DNA of 64,000 bases from the NCBI RefSeq assembly GCF_000821085.1, contig NZ_CCXR01000001.1, forward strand, positions 3,245,001 to 3,309,000, given 5' to 3'. Made by a program: the position numbers and the translations under genes. The notes below the pieces were generated by a model. The model saw only the letters and a program-made list of their open reading frames with translations, searched no databases and was not told where the DNA came from. This document shows, one piece after another, positions 35,001 through 43,411 of the stretch; position 1 is the first letter of the stretch, and each line of letters opens with the position of its first letter. This DNA comes from Bacillus sp. B-jedd (GTDB lineage: Bacteria; Bacillota; Bacilli; Bacillales; Cytobacillaceae).

Positions 35001-37226
35001 GATACTATTCGCGTTCTTCACATTATCAGTTACGTCAACCGTGAAGGTACCTTCGAACTTGTTGCTTTTCAAGATAAATTTCGCCTCGGCGGTCAGGCCG
35101 TCCTTCTTAAAGCTTCCCGCGACAAGCTCCGGAACCACCTTTTCTTTATCTGTCTTAAGGACAATATCCTTAATGCCAGATGCTTCATCCTTAACCTTTA
35201 CCGTAATCTCAATATCCTTATTGAAAAACGTTCCGAACGAAAGGAAATTGATCGCCTTTGCAAAAAAGCTTTCATTTTCTTGTACGAACGTCACCGCCGT
35301 TTTGCCATCGGCAAGGGTTGGCTTTGTCTTGTCGATGTAGACAGGGACTTCTTTCACTTCAGAAACATTGCCTGCCTTGTCCTTTGCCCAGACTTTATAT
35401 GTTCCTTGGTAATCTAGGTCTTCAGTTGTGAAGGAATAATTGCCCGTGGCTGCGTCAAATGTCGCCTCATATCCCTTCCCATCTTTATCCCTTGTCAAAT
35501 AGACCTTTTCGATTTCAGTTGAATACTTAACCCCATCGAAATCTTCTATAGGGTTGGTTACTTTGCCTGAAATGGTGACAGGGCCGCTGTACCAGACGGT
35601 TCCATCAATAGTAGTTGCATTCGGTCCTTCAATTTTTTTCACTTCTAATACGGGAGCCAATTTATCAAAAACAAGCAATAGCTTAGGAAACTTAATTTCC
35701 TTTGGAAATTTGAACCCCTTCTCTTTTACAACCACCCTTTCAATGGCGGTTGGTTTTTCTATGAGCACCTCGTCTTTCCAAATTTTATACCATCTATTTT
35801 CGTAAAAAATGTCAATTTTACTGTAAGGTTCCTTAGGAGTAATTTTGACAACTGCATCGTTGGAATAAATTCGGAGGTTTCCACCTGTATCAGCAACAGG
35901 TTTCGCTAGAGAACCTTTGACTGGTGTAATTTCTATAAACTGACTCCAGGTTCCCTCTTCCTTTACAACCTCCTCAAACTTTCCAGAAATGTTTGTATCC
36001 TGTGTAATATTCTTTACCGAATACGTATAATAACCTTCTTCCTCATTTTCCTCTAAATTGTTGAGATCGATTGGAGCGCCATTCACTGTCAACTCGGCAA
36101 GCCTGTAAGATATGTTTTCTGGAGTAATTTTTAATAAAACATTCTCGCCATGGTAGACAATATCTCTATCAACTTCAATCTTTCCATTGCCGCCGTTAAC
36201 CTTTGTCTCAATGGTGTACTTGTTTATGGAGAAGGTGATTTCAACATTACGGTCTTTAGTAACAGAGGTAAATGTATACTTAAAACGATCCCCTTCTTTT
36301 GGTACTTTATTATGATCTTCAATTTCTCCGTCTATCTTCAACTGCTCAACATGATGACCCTCAGTAGGGGCGAAAGTGAAGAAGCTATTCTCACCATGCT
36401 GAACAAGTACCTCTCCGCCCTTAGAAGAAATCACTTCGTTGGAACTATTCCACATTTCCCCATTGCCTTTGCCGATGAAGGTGATCTTGTACGTTTTTAA
36501 CGCAAAATTCACCTTGATCGTTATCGGACCAGTTACCTCCACCGTTTTCGTAAAGCTATCATCTTTTGTTATCTTTTCTTCTTTTTCATCGATAATGATA
36601 GATTTAATTACATAATTCGGATCTGGCTTAATATCAATCTTTACTGAGTTACCTTCCTCAATAGATACAGCATTCTTATATTCTTTGTCATTTAGCATTA
36701 CCTTACCCTTGCCACTCATTTCGACAGAGACCTCATATGTCTTAGGCAATTCCGGTTCCGGATTAGGATCGGTTTCTTTTGGCGGTTCAGCCGCGTTTTC
36801 TGTTACCTTTCCTGTGGAAATATCATATACAAGCTGCTTAACAGTACCGGGCATTAATACTTGGGTAAATTTTTTGTCTAGAACTTGGAATTCAAAAGAA
36901 GTGTTATCTCCAAAACTAGCAGCAGTCAATTCTGGAAAAGATGCAATACCATCGCTATTAGTAGCCTTTGTAAATACCATTGTATTATCATTTGCGTTTT
37001 GTATGGTAACAGGTTCATTTGTAACAGGCTGGCCCGCATTCAAAACCGTGAGTGTAAATACATCATTTCCTGCCCCGGTTTCCCCCTGGGCAAGCACAGG
37101 CCAAATCACGCCGCTATAAGACAGGTTATAGATAACCATCAAAACGGCTAGCATCCCCGCCAGCACCCGAGTAAACCTCGACTGCTTCTTCAGCCTTGCA
37201 TATGTTTCCTTCCTGCTCAATCGCAT
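32040..37226 (-). CDS. Large Ig-like repeat surface protein anchored by a C-terminal helix
   Basis: Secreted, membrane-anchored protein of about 1728 residues. An N-terminal signal segment (core VLAGMLAVLMVIYNLSYSGV) is followed by a CNA-B-like domain (about 45-130), then several InlB-repeat-like units (KTYKITFIGKGNGEM, NKYTIETKVNGGNGKIEV). A long series of Ig-like domains follows with the recurrent closing pattern DKAGN or DRAGN and IDKTAP. Late units share YYNADRTATIVITERNF and FYNAKRTATISIAEHNF. A C-terminal helix (FVGSLSGLGVVSIALAGWLL) and a KRR-rich tail anchor it; no LPXTG motif was seen. The ATG has AAGGGGGA upstream. It is the last gene of the T7SS locus and probably projects from the envelope; the role is unknown. 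Confidence 0.88.
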   Translation of the reverse strand: MRLSRKETYARLKKQSRFTRVLAGMLAVLMVIYNLSYSGVIWPVLAQGETGAGNDVFTLTVLNAGQPVTNEPVTIQNANDNTMVFTKATNSDGIASFPELTAASFGDNTSFEFQVLDKKFTQVLMPGTVKQLVYDISTGKVTENAAEPPKETDPNPEPELPKTYEVSVEMSGKGKVMLNDKEYKNAVSIEEGNSVKIDIKPDPNYVIKSIIIDEKEEKITKDDSFTKTVEVTGPITIKVNFALKTYKITFIGKGNGEMWNSSNEVISSKGGEVLVQHGENSFFTFAPTEGHHVEQLKIDGEIEDHNKVPKEGDRFKYTFTSVTKDRNVEITFSINKYTIETKVNGGNGKIEVDRDIVYHGENVLLKITPENISYRLAELTVNGAPIDLNNLEENEEEGYYTYSVKNITQDTNISGKFEEVVKEEGTWSQFIEITPVKGSLAKPVADTGGNLRIYSNDAVVKITPKEPYSKIDIFYENRWYKIWKDEVLIEKPTAIERVVVKEKGFKFPKEIKFPKLLLVFDKLAPVLEVKKIEGPNATTIDGTVWYSGPVTISGKVTNPIEDFDGVKYSTEIEKVYLTRDKDGKGYEATFDAATGNYSFTTEDLDYQGTYKVWAKDKAGNVSEVKEVPVYIDKTKPTLADGKTAVTFVQENESFFAKAINFLSFGTFFNKDIEITVKVKDEASGIKDIVLKTDKEKVVPELVAGSFKKDGLTAEAKFILKSNKFEGTFTVDVTDNVKNANSILVTKDNSNIDADNNGITMVEQTAPIAKINVKPKNNVSTNGGNQYNGDVAFEISAEDADSGVNTVVVEVNGKKFEHDYSQKKEMQKGPLTYEIDTSDPNIKINEDGSYHVSVYVIDNAGNTAKLEKTTYRDLSAPRILDYVFAVDNGKGKYEKVGETADVKSTVELTEYGFYFKLPTRVTVKAEDPKVPYEYTSKVKSMAVYLKDYDNGKLYAVQAGGKLKDITAKDIDSITPVVTSDELTFNVPAAFKGQIFAKATDNVNNTGAFETPDGTVVENEKQHLKEKHIIFEKGEARFKDQNNRDLYLQNVDIKLSVKDTYSGLAEIEWSVVAPNDKGNNQGGKIKINNDKTYAPGSDAAGWKQTRTEKNLVLEMVKMLSVKNNSNDIIVKVKMTDRAGNSSEEKLEFSIDKTAPDIQVSFDNNNPDREYKDYYNADRTATIVITERNFNKDDVDYLITNKDGSVPALSGWTTRTNAADPDKTTHTATIRFAADGDYTFDIKYKDRAGNQAAPVAQSKFTIDKTNPVVNVSYSNNSNANGHFYNAKRTATISIAEHNFDPGRIRIAGKATHAGKNIAFPALSGWTSRGDVHTATISYAADGEYSFDIDFIDKAGNAMADYKAEQFIVDLTPPALEITGVKDKSANKGDLAPVISFSDINFNRNAVSIKLTGANRKAVALDGKYTNTPNGQVFTFNNFAKVKENDDLYTLTATIVDFAGNESTQTVRFSVNRFGSVYAFDESLQEIGGKYVKEERDVILTETNVDSLKKDTIKVKLTKNGTPADLVEGTDYTVAETGGEGEWSQYKYVIGKALFASDGRYTVTLYSEDAAGNINENIDETKKAEISFGVDKTAPVIVPIDIEDNKQYAVDTKPVTISIKDNLVLDKAAIYLNGKEVEYKENGENYSFEIPSSNNKQKVRIVASDAAGNEFSREVTDLLITTNPIIRWYNDTKLFVGSLSGLGVVSIALAGWLLHKRRSKAAGGNAFEDKVS

Positions 37227-37256
37227 TTCCAATCCCCCTTGCACATGCAATTCAAA

Positions 37257-38570
37257 TTAAAGCGTTTCATTTGTATGAGTAATGACAACATTTTTTACGA
37301 TTTTAAAGTCTAGGGGAACGACGGAAATGTTGTTCTCCTCGCCGGGCGCTTCGCCCAGCACAGTCGTTGCTCCTGATTCATTGTCGTCTTCCAGATTTGG
37401 AGACAGGAGCTCTGTTCCTGATGATAGTACCTCGGTTCCTGTAAATCCTGGTTCTCTATCAATTGATAAAATCTCTGTTTCAGAAGAAAGAGGTTCAGTT
37501 TCTGGTATAAGGTTTTCTGTTTCACGTGAGGAAGGTTTTAATTCTGGAGTTAAAATCTCTGTTTCAGATAAGAGAACCTCTGTATCAGGTGAAAGGACTT
37601 CCGTTTCACACGCTAGAACCTCCGTCTCACCGGTAATCGTCTCCACATTCGAGGATGCAGATGGTTTATCCGTAAAATTTATGTCGGTATCCGTAAAAAT
37701 TGTGTCTTTATCCGGACTAATTGTGACTTTATCCGAAATAATTGTGGCGATATCCGGAGTAATTGGCACTTTATCCGGAATTGGCCCTTCGCCCTTTTCC
37801 AAGCGGATACCCGTCTCTCCAGATGTAGTCACTGCTTCTCTAAACAGATCTTCTGTCTCAGATAAGGACGGCAATTCTTCTGCTTCTGCAAAAAGAACTA
37901 CTGTTCCAGCGCCAGGAGTCTCGGTTCCTGAAAGCTTGTCCACCCTGCCCGCCTGCCCGGAGAACGTTCCGTCAGTAGCTGCGGATAGGACCATTGTTCC
38001 TTCATGTCCATATAAAACCGGTTCTTGGTCGGCGAGTACTTCTGTCGGCAAGCTTTCGGCGACAACAGCGCGGGCGTCGCCGACTGTATCCCCCCTGCTG
38101 CCAAATGGCAGCGGAACCGCTGTCCGGCCGACAGTTTGCCCGGCCCTCTGACTGCCTGACCCACCGATTTGCGCTACCGCTTGCCCATCATTGCCGACGG
38201 TTTGCCCACCTGCTCCGAAAATCTGCCCTTCACTTCCGCTACCACGGCCGAATGTCCGCCCATTCATTTCCCCGCTCAACCGTCCGCTGAGCCTTGCGCT
38301 GATTCTGGCTAGTCCCCGTGAACGCGACTTGACAGGTTCAGTCAGCAAGCCCCGTTCCAGGTTGAAGGGATCGGGGTGGAAACTCTTTTTGCCGGTATTG
38401 GCGTTTTGCTCTCGGATTTCCCTGATTTGTCTTGCGGCGGTCTTGCCAGTCAAATCGCCGATGATGGCAGGGATATTCAATTTAAAAAACATGATAATAG
38501 CAAAAATAAACAGCAATCCTGCCAGGGAATAACTGACAATGGAAACAATCGTCCATGTGGATGCCTCCAT
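37257..38570 (-). CDS. Membrane protein with a Thr/Glu-rich repeat tail
   Basis: Protein of about 437 residues, family not recognised. One membrane helix near the N-terminus (about 8-30, SIVSYSLAGLLFIFAIIMFF), a basic region, a Gly-rich part (GRTFGRGSGSEGQIFGAGG), then a long acidic tail with about nine T-E-[VIL]-L-like units (GETEVLA, CETEVLS, DTEVLL, SETEIL, GTEVLS) and a final ATTVLGEAPG. The same TTVLG motif occurs twice in the FHA protein of this locus. The ATG at 38570 follows GGGGG by 7 bases. Between the kinase and surface-protein genes, it could be a kinase substrate whose phosphothreonines bind FHA domains; this is inference. The low-complexity tail would be unstructured. Confidence 0.82.
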   Translation of the reverse strand: MEASTWTIVSIVSYSLAGLLFIFAIIMFFKLNIPAIIGDLTGKTAARQIREIREQNANTGKKSFHPDPFNLERGLLTEPVKSRSRGLARISARLSGRLSGEMNGRTFGRGSGSEGQIFGAGGQTVGNDGQAVAQIGGSGSQRAGQTVGRTAVPLPFGSRGDTVGDARAVVAESLPTEVLADQEPVLYGHEGTMVLSAATDGTFSGQAGRVDKLSGTETPGAGTVVLFAEAEELPSLSETEDLFREAVTTSGETGIRLEKGEGPIPDKVPITPDIATIISDKVTISPDKDTIFTDTDINFTDKPSASSNVETITGETEVLACETEVLSPDTEVLLSETEILTPELKPSSRETENLIPETEPLSSETEILSIDREPGFTGTEVLSSGTELLSPNLEDDNESGATTVLGEAPGEENNISVVPLDFKIVKNVVITHTNETL

Positions 38571-38750
38571 CCGGTTTCCCCCTTTCACATATTTGACCAG
38601 CATCTGTTTCACGATCCCCGGCCCTAATCGGAGTACTTAAACTTCGTTCCAGCACTTATTGTATTAATCGCTCAGCTGTTGTACCAATCGGAAAATTGAT
38701 TTCACTTCCCGCATTGCCGAAACTGGTTCCCAATCTAAACTTCTGGTCCT

Positions 38751-40436
38751 CTACTCCCTATACGCATTCTCGATCGCCTTCTCGGTCACATCGAAGCGGT
38801 TAATGATGCTGTCTTTGATTTGCTCGGTCTTCTCGGCGGTGACTTCGACATCCTTTGTGGCCGACTTGACCGCGTTGAAAACGGCACGGATGTCACTTTC
38901 AGCAACACCATCCAATTTCAGTTTCCTCGCGTATGTTTCGATGGAGAACATCGTCAAACGATAGAGTTCGAGTTTGACAATCTCGCTTTCGTTTGGCTTT
39001 TTATCAACCATTTCAATCAACTTTTTAATATTTTCCCAGTAAGGCTTGTATTTGCCCTTGTCGGCTGCTTCTTCAATTTGAAGCAGGATGTCCTGATTGA
39101 ATTTCCCGATGTCGCGGTAGATGGTCGCCATTTCGTAGTAATCCTTTTCAGGGGAACCGTATTGGACGGCATCCTCAAACCATTCAATTGCGCTTTTCAT
39201 CCGCGTCACCTGATTGTCGGCGGCTTCACTTTTGCCATAATCGTAATAATACCAGTAGGCCTTGCCCACCTCGAAAGCAAGGTCGGCATATTCCGGATTC
39301 TCCCTGAATTTAATCAGGTTCGGATTAATTTTCTTCTTGAACTGTTCTTCTTCCTCGACCGTAAAGGCGGCATCATCTTTAAACGTATTAATGAGCCCGA
39401 CATATGCCTTGTTTTCTGTCGGCTTGATGTCAATCGCCTGCAAATAGGCATCCACTTTTGCAGAATAGGAGGAAGCCTTCGTTGCCATTTGCAGCGTCCG
39501 ATTGTAGTCGGCGTTGTTCGTCTGGGTCGCCATTACCTGACCGAAAATCCCCGTCAGTAAAAAGACAACCGACGCTCCTGCCAAAACTGAGAAGTTACGC
39601 AGCTTTTTCTTCTGCTTCTCCCGGTAAACATCATCGTACTCCTCGTAATGGCTCAGCGCATAAAGAAGCTCCGCGCACGATTGGTAGCGGTCCTCCGGAT
39701 TGAGCTGGGTGCATTTTTCGATAATCCGTTCGAGCCCTCCAGATAGCTGCGGATTCCAATACCGGATTGGATAAAGTTCATAGGGCGGCTCGCATGGATT
39801 ATGGCCGGTCACGAGATGGTACAGCGTGACGCCGAGGCAGTACACATCCGTGCGCGGGTCGGTCTGCCCCTTCCCGCCGAATTGCTCTGGCGCCGCATAA
39901 CCCTTCGTCCCGAGACTCACCGTATCGGAGAGGTTCTGCTCCTTGTACTCCCTCGCAATTCCGAAATCAATCAGCTTCAGGTTCCCGTCCGGCTTGAGCA
40001 TGACGTTCGCCGGCTTCATGTCCCTGTAGATGATAGAGGGATTTCTCGTATGTAAATAATCAAAGACCTCGCACAATTGCTTGGCCCATTCAATCACAAG
40101 TTCCTGCGGCTGGGCGCCGTATTCATCAAGAATCTTGTCGAGCGGCTCACCCTCGATATAATCCATGATGACGAAAATCTTGTCCCGTTCATTGATGATA
40201 TCGACAATCCGCGGCAGTGCCGGATGATCAAGCCGCTTAATCATGTTTGCCTCTGCAATGGCGCTCTGGATGATGACTTCATTGTTGCGGTCCTTGGCCC
40301 GCTTTTCAATCTCCTTCACAGCCCACTGCTTATTCAGGCGTTTGTCCATCGCGAGGTAAACCTTTGACATCCCGCCCTGCCCGATCAATTTAAGTATTTC
40401 GTATTTACCTTCTAAAACAGAGCCGATGACTGCCAA
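38751..40436 (-). CDS. Ser/Thr protein kinase with one membrane helix and helical extracytoplasmic domain
   Basis: Hanks-type kinase of 561 residues. All core motifs are present: Gly loop IGQGGMSKVY, Lys41 in AVKEI, catalytic D139 in IIYRDMKPANVML (Tyr replaces the His of HRD), DFG at 157-159, and APEQFGGKGQTDPRTDVY. A juxtamembrane basic stretch and one helix (about 283-303, SVLAGASVVFLLTGIFGQVM) follow, then about 255 TPR-like helical residues outside the membrane. There are no PASTA repeats, unlike PrkC. The kinase-helix-helical layout parallels EssB/YukC, where the kinase-like domain is inactive. The start is TTG after GGGG. It is paired with the PP2C gene 15 bases upstream and probably phosphorylates proteins of this locus. 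Confidence 0.93.
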   Translation of the reverse strand: MAVIGSVLEGKYEILKLIGQGGMSKVYLAMDKRLNKQWAVKEIEKRAKDRNNEVIIQSAIAEANMIKRLDHPALPRIVDIINERDKIFVIMDYIEGEPLDKILDEYGAQPQELVIEWAKQLCEVFDYLHTRNPSIIYRDMKPANVMLKPDGNLKLIDFGIAREYKEQNLSDTVSLGTKGYAAPEQFGGKGQTDPRTDVYCLGVTLYHLVTGHNPCEPPYELYPIRYWNPQLSGGLERIIEKCTQLNPEDRYQSCAELLYALSHYEEYDDVYREKQKKKLRNFSVLAGASVVFLLTGIFGQVMATQTNNADYNRTLQMATKASSYSAKVDAYLQAIDIKPTENKAYVGLINTFKDDAAFTVEEEEQFKKKINPNLIKFRENPEYADLAFEVGKAYWYYYDYGKSEAADNQVTRMKSAIEWFEDAVQYGSPEKDYYEMATIYRDIGKFNQDILLQIEEAADKGKYKPYWENIKKLIEMVDKKPNESEIVKLELYRLTMFSIETYARKLKLDGVAESDIRAVFNAVKSATKDVEVTAEKTEQIKDSIINRFDVTEKAIENAYRE

Positions 40437-40451
40437 ACGCGTTCCCCATCC

Positions 40452-41219
40452 TTACAGAAATTTCACGAGCAAAACTGAGATATTATCCGTTTCCTGCCTT
40501 TGTTTATTAAGTTCAACCATCGCCCTCGCCCGTTGCTCCATCACTGTTTCATCCAGGAGCTCCGCCGGACGGAAGGCACTGTAGATTTCTTCCTCGCTGA
40601 TCATATGGCGGAATCCGTCCGAGCAGAGGACGTACACTTCACCCGGTACCGCCTGACCATAAATATATTCTGGTTCGACAAGCCTCGAAGCCCCTATGCA
40701 TTGCAAAAGAACATTCCGCCTCGGGTCTTTCCTGGCCTGCTCGGGTGTCAACAGTCCGCGCTTGATGTCCCTGCCGACAACCGTCTGGTCATCCGTCAGG
40801 ATTTCTATGCCTTCATTAATACGGTAAACCCTTGAATCGCCGACATGAGCGATCATCCTGAATTGATTTCCAATCACAAGCAATGCCGTCAGCGTCGTCC
40901 CGAGCTGGATCCGCTCGCTTCTTCCGTACTCGGCGATCCGATGATTCTGCTCTTTGATCATCCGCTCCCACCGGTACTGGATGTCATCCCAGTTTCCGGC
41001 CGCCAGCTGTTCCGGCAGCTCCAGGTCAAACCAGTCGGAAAAGGCGCGAATGACGCTCGCGCTCGCAAGCTCCCCTTTTGAAAGCCCGCCCATCCCGTCG
41101 GCAATGATTGCGAGTACAACCTTCCCTAGCGGCGTGTCGGCGATTTTGACCAGGAGGCTGTCCTCATTCGCCTCTTTCCTTATGCCAATGTCGGTATAAG
41201 CCACCGTCAATATGTCCAT
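40452..41219 (-). CDS. PP2C-family Ser/Thr phosphatase
   Basis: Cytosolic phosphatase of 255 residues that would reverse the kinase encoded next. PP2C metal motifs are seen: NED at 18-20, IIADGMGG at 38-45, HVGDSRVY in the middle, LCSDGFRHM, and the final ETDNISVLLV. Length and motif order match PrpC/Stp-type enzymes. It is 15 bases from the kinase gene and 75 bases from the FHA protein gene, so the three form a regulatory block inside the T7SS locus. Confidence 0.95.
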   Translation of the reverse strand: MDILTVAYTDIGIRKEANEDSLLVKIADTPLGKVVLAIIADGMGGLSKGELASASVIRAFSDWFDLELPEQLAAGNWDDIQYRWERMIKEQNHRIAEYGRSERIQLGTTLTALLVIGNQFRMIAHVGDSRVYRINEGIEILTDDQTVVGRDIKRGLLTPEQARKDPRRNVLLQCIGASRLVEPEYIYGQAVPGEVYVLCSDGFRHMISEEEIYSAFRPAELLDETVMEQRARAMVELNKQRQETDNISVLLVKFL

Positions 41220-41294
41220 TTCAAAACCTTCCTTATATAGAAGTTAGGCACCGCACACTTGCCCGGAACCTCCGCACCGCCGCATCAAGACCTC

Positions 41295-42719
41295 CTACAA
41301 ATAAAACAAAAATTCTTCGTTCGCAAGCCGGAGCTTTGTCCCGGAAAAGATTTCAACTTCTTGTTTGACCGGAATAGCGCGTCCGTCAACATATGTTTTG
41401 TTCGTTGAATTGTGGTCGATGATGTAGTAGCGGGTGTTCCGTGTGATAATATCCGCGTGGCTACGGCTGATGGCATTATTGTCGGAAATGAAATAATCGC
41501 AAAAACTGCGTTCCTTGCCAATCCGGTAAGCGGGCTTGTCGACAATGATTTTTTCCTGGTTCTTCTCCCGAATTAAGTAAGGGAAAACCAAGTCGTCCTG
41601 CATGTCAGACCCCAGCACTGTCGTCCCCCCAAAATGCTCTGCCCCGAGTACGGTTGTCTCGCTGCTGTTTTGGGTGCCATTTTTGCCAGGGTGGGAATTG
41701 GCCTTCTCTAAAACCGGCGTCCCTCCTGTCTTACCGGCCATGGCCGCCATACCGTCCGATCCTGCGCTTCCGGACATTTGCGTCCGCCCCGCGCCAGCTT
41801 CCACTTGTATACGGTCCTGGGTCTGAACGGAATTCCCCGCCCCGCCGGCAACTTGCCCGCACCCATTTCCTGCCTGGCCTATAAGCTGATTGACAATTCC
41901 GGCGATATCCGGCATACCCGCAACGGTTCCGGCAGAAGTTAGTGCCGTTCCGCATTTTGGACAGAAATTCGCGCCTGCAGGACATCCCGTTCCACATTGC
42001 GTACAAAACCTCGCCGATTCCCCCGCCTGACTCACCTGGCTTAGCGGATTATAGGCGATATTAGCAGAAACCGGCTTGGCCTTCACCGCTTTTTCGGCGA
42101 TGCCGCCCGTGTCGCCCTGCTTTGCTTCCGGATCGCCAGTTGGGAAATGCGTCTTCGTCCCCTGCTTTTTCCCCATTAACTCAAGGACCATCTTCTCAAA
42201 ACTATTAATTGAAAATGGTGAGGTGGTTTTGAAATATTTTAAATATGTTGACATGTAGGAATGGTCCTCATGCTTCGAAAAGACAATTCCAAACGGCAGC
42301 TCGCGGAAAAAGGCGCCGACTGAAAAAGGGGTGCTGTTATTGACCATCGGCAAAAACACACACTTGACTTCCTTCATGCGCGGCTCAATGAAAATGTAAT
42401 CCGCATCGAGCATCAGGTTGCTGGTGTTCAGCGACTTCCGTTCGCATTCCTTCACAATGGAAGTAATCCGGAACACCGTGTCAAGGAACATTTTTTTGCT
42501 GACAAGACTCGTAAAATACGATTTCAGGGTAATCATTTCCTTTACGGTACATTTGATCGATGACCCTTTCTTGCCCTTTTCCTTTACGACCGGAAGCAGA
42601 TTCCCGAGCTGCCCGGCAGCAATCGCATTCAGTTCCCGTTCGTTGACAGCTTCCGGATAGGTCAGCTTCTTCTCAATGATAAACGCTCTGCCTTTTTGTT
42701 CAATCGTTGTCTTTCCCAT
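41295..42719 (-). CDS. FHA-domain protein with zinc ribbon and divergent N-terminal domain
   Basis: Cytosolic protein of 474 residues. The N-terminal ~190 residues (DADYIFIEPRMKEVKCVFLP) resemble the domain I know as DUF6382; in length and pattern they also recall the EssB kinase-like fold, a weak inference. A zinc ribbon follows (FCTQCG, FCPKCG, about 238-262). A Gly/Ala-rich linker has TTVLG twice (SETTVLGAEHF, GGTTVLGSD), possible phosphothreonine sites. A C-terminal FHA domain (about 375-474) has RIGKERSF, SRSHADI and STNKTYVDG and should bind phosphothreonine. It is next to the phosphatase and kinase genes. It may link kinase signals to the secretion ATPase EssC, which also has FHA domains. 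Confidence 0.88.
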   Translation of the reverse strand: MGKTTIEQKGRAFIIEKKLTYPEAVNERELNAIAAGQLGNLLPVVKEKGKKGSSIKCTVKEMITLKSYFTSLVSKKMFLDTVFRITSIVKECERKSLNTSNLMLDADYIFIEPRMKEVKCVFLPMVNNSTPFSVGAFFRELPFGIVFSKHEDHSYMSTYLKYFKTTSPFSINSFEKMVLELMGKKQGTKTHFPTGDPEAKQGDTGGIAEKAVKAKPVSANIAYNPLSQVSQAGESARFCTQCGTGCPAGANFCPKCGTALTSAGTVAGMPDIAGIVNQLIGQAGNGCGQVAGGAGNSVQTQDRIQVEAGAGRTQMSGSAGSDGMAAMAGKTGGTPVLEKANSHPGKNGTQNSSETTVLGAEHFGGTTVLGSDMQDDLVFPYLIREKNQEKIIVDKPAYRIGKERSFCDYFISDNNAISRSHADIITRNTRYYIIDHNSTNKTYVDGRAIPVKQEVEIFSGTKLRLANEEFLFYL

Positions 42720-42746
42720 TTTCCAATCTCCCTGCCTATTGCCATT

Positions 42747-43052
42747 TTACAAACTATTCGCCCTATTAATTGCAACCTTCTGGGCTTCCTTATACTGCTT
42801 AGCCGCATGGCGCAGAACCTTCGCGTACGATTCAAGTGATTTCGCGAAGTTATCCGCGGTTGACCCGGAGCCGTCCATTTCACTCCACTTCGTTTTAAAA
42901 CTCTCGAAGTCCTTGCCCTTCCAGGAACCGCCGAGTACGCTCACTTCTCTCGCAGCCTTTTCCATATTTGCTTTCTGCCTGCTAATATACGTTTCGATGG
43001 CATCAGCCGAACTTTCAAACTCGTTATAGTTCACTTTAATAAAAGAACTCAT
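42747..43052 (-). CDS. WXG100-like small helical protein (module B, FIKVN type)
   Basis: Protein of about 101 residues with two helices around the WKG turn (GGSWKGKDF). It resembles the 47404-47712 protein across its length (FIKVN start, AREVS, YAKVLRHAA and YAKFLRLAA, EAQ). Its ATG at 43052 follows AGGAGG by 7 bases. Probably secreted by or with EssC, as a partner of the module B hydrolase in a helical complex. Confidence 0.85.
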   Translation of the reverse strand: MSSFIKVNYNEFESSADAIETYISRQKANMEKAAREVSVLGGSWKGKDFESFKTKWSEMDGSGSTADNFAKSLESYAKVLRHAAKQYKEAQKVAINRANSL

Positions 43053-43079
43053 CTTCATGCCTCCTCCCCTCCGGCTCGG

Positions 43080-43385
43080 CTATTTGAACGCATCAGCCAG
43101 CTTCGTGTTCTTGCTTTCCGCATCCATATATCCCGCGGATACCTGGGACCGCATAAACTTTGTATAATTGCTCATTACCGTGAATCGCCCATCCACGAAA
43201 GCATTACGGATGGAGGTAAACTGATTGATTACTGGATTGGAAGACGGACTTTCCCAGTTCGCATTCAGCTTCCGGATAGCCGATTCCACATCCTGAAAAT
43301 CATCGCGGATTGTTTTATTAATGTTATCGATCCGGTCCGCAGCCCAAGTTACAACTTTCACTTCCACTTCAATATGGTCAGCCAT
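43080..43385 (-). CDS. WXG100-like small helical protein (module B, ADxI type)
   Basis: Protein of 101 residues. A helical hairpin has WES where WXG100 proteins have WxG. Shared features with the 47740-48048 protein are IRDDF, VE..I, NY.KF, GY....E and LAD.FK near the end. The C-terminal YMDAE fits the YxxxD/E export motif known from actinobacterial type VII substrates. It is one of three small helical proteins after the module B hydrolase. Confidence 0.83.
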   Translation of the reverse strand: MADHIEVEVKVVTWAADRIDNINKTIRDDFQDVESAIRKLNANWESPSSNPVINQFTSIRNAFVDGRFTVMSNYTKFMRSQVSAGYMDAESKNTKLADAFK

Positions 43386-43411
43386 GTTTCGCTATCCCCT
43401 TTGCAAAAAAA

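Noticed and set aside
32040..37226. LPXTG-anchored adhesin
   Set aside because: The C-terminus has a membrane helix and KRR-rich tail but no LPXTG-type motif.
37257..38570. Candidate EssB homologue
   Set aside because: It has a single N-terminal helix and a low-complexity tail, with no kinase-like fold region.
38820..39560. Long 246-residue antisense ORF across the kinase gene
   Set aside because: It lies opposite a well-conserved coding region, and its composition is that of a reverse reading of the kinase gene.
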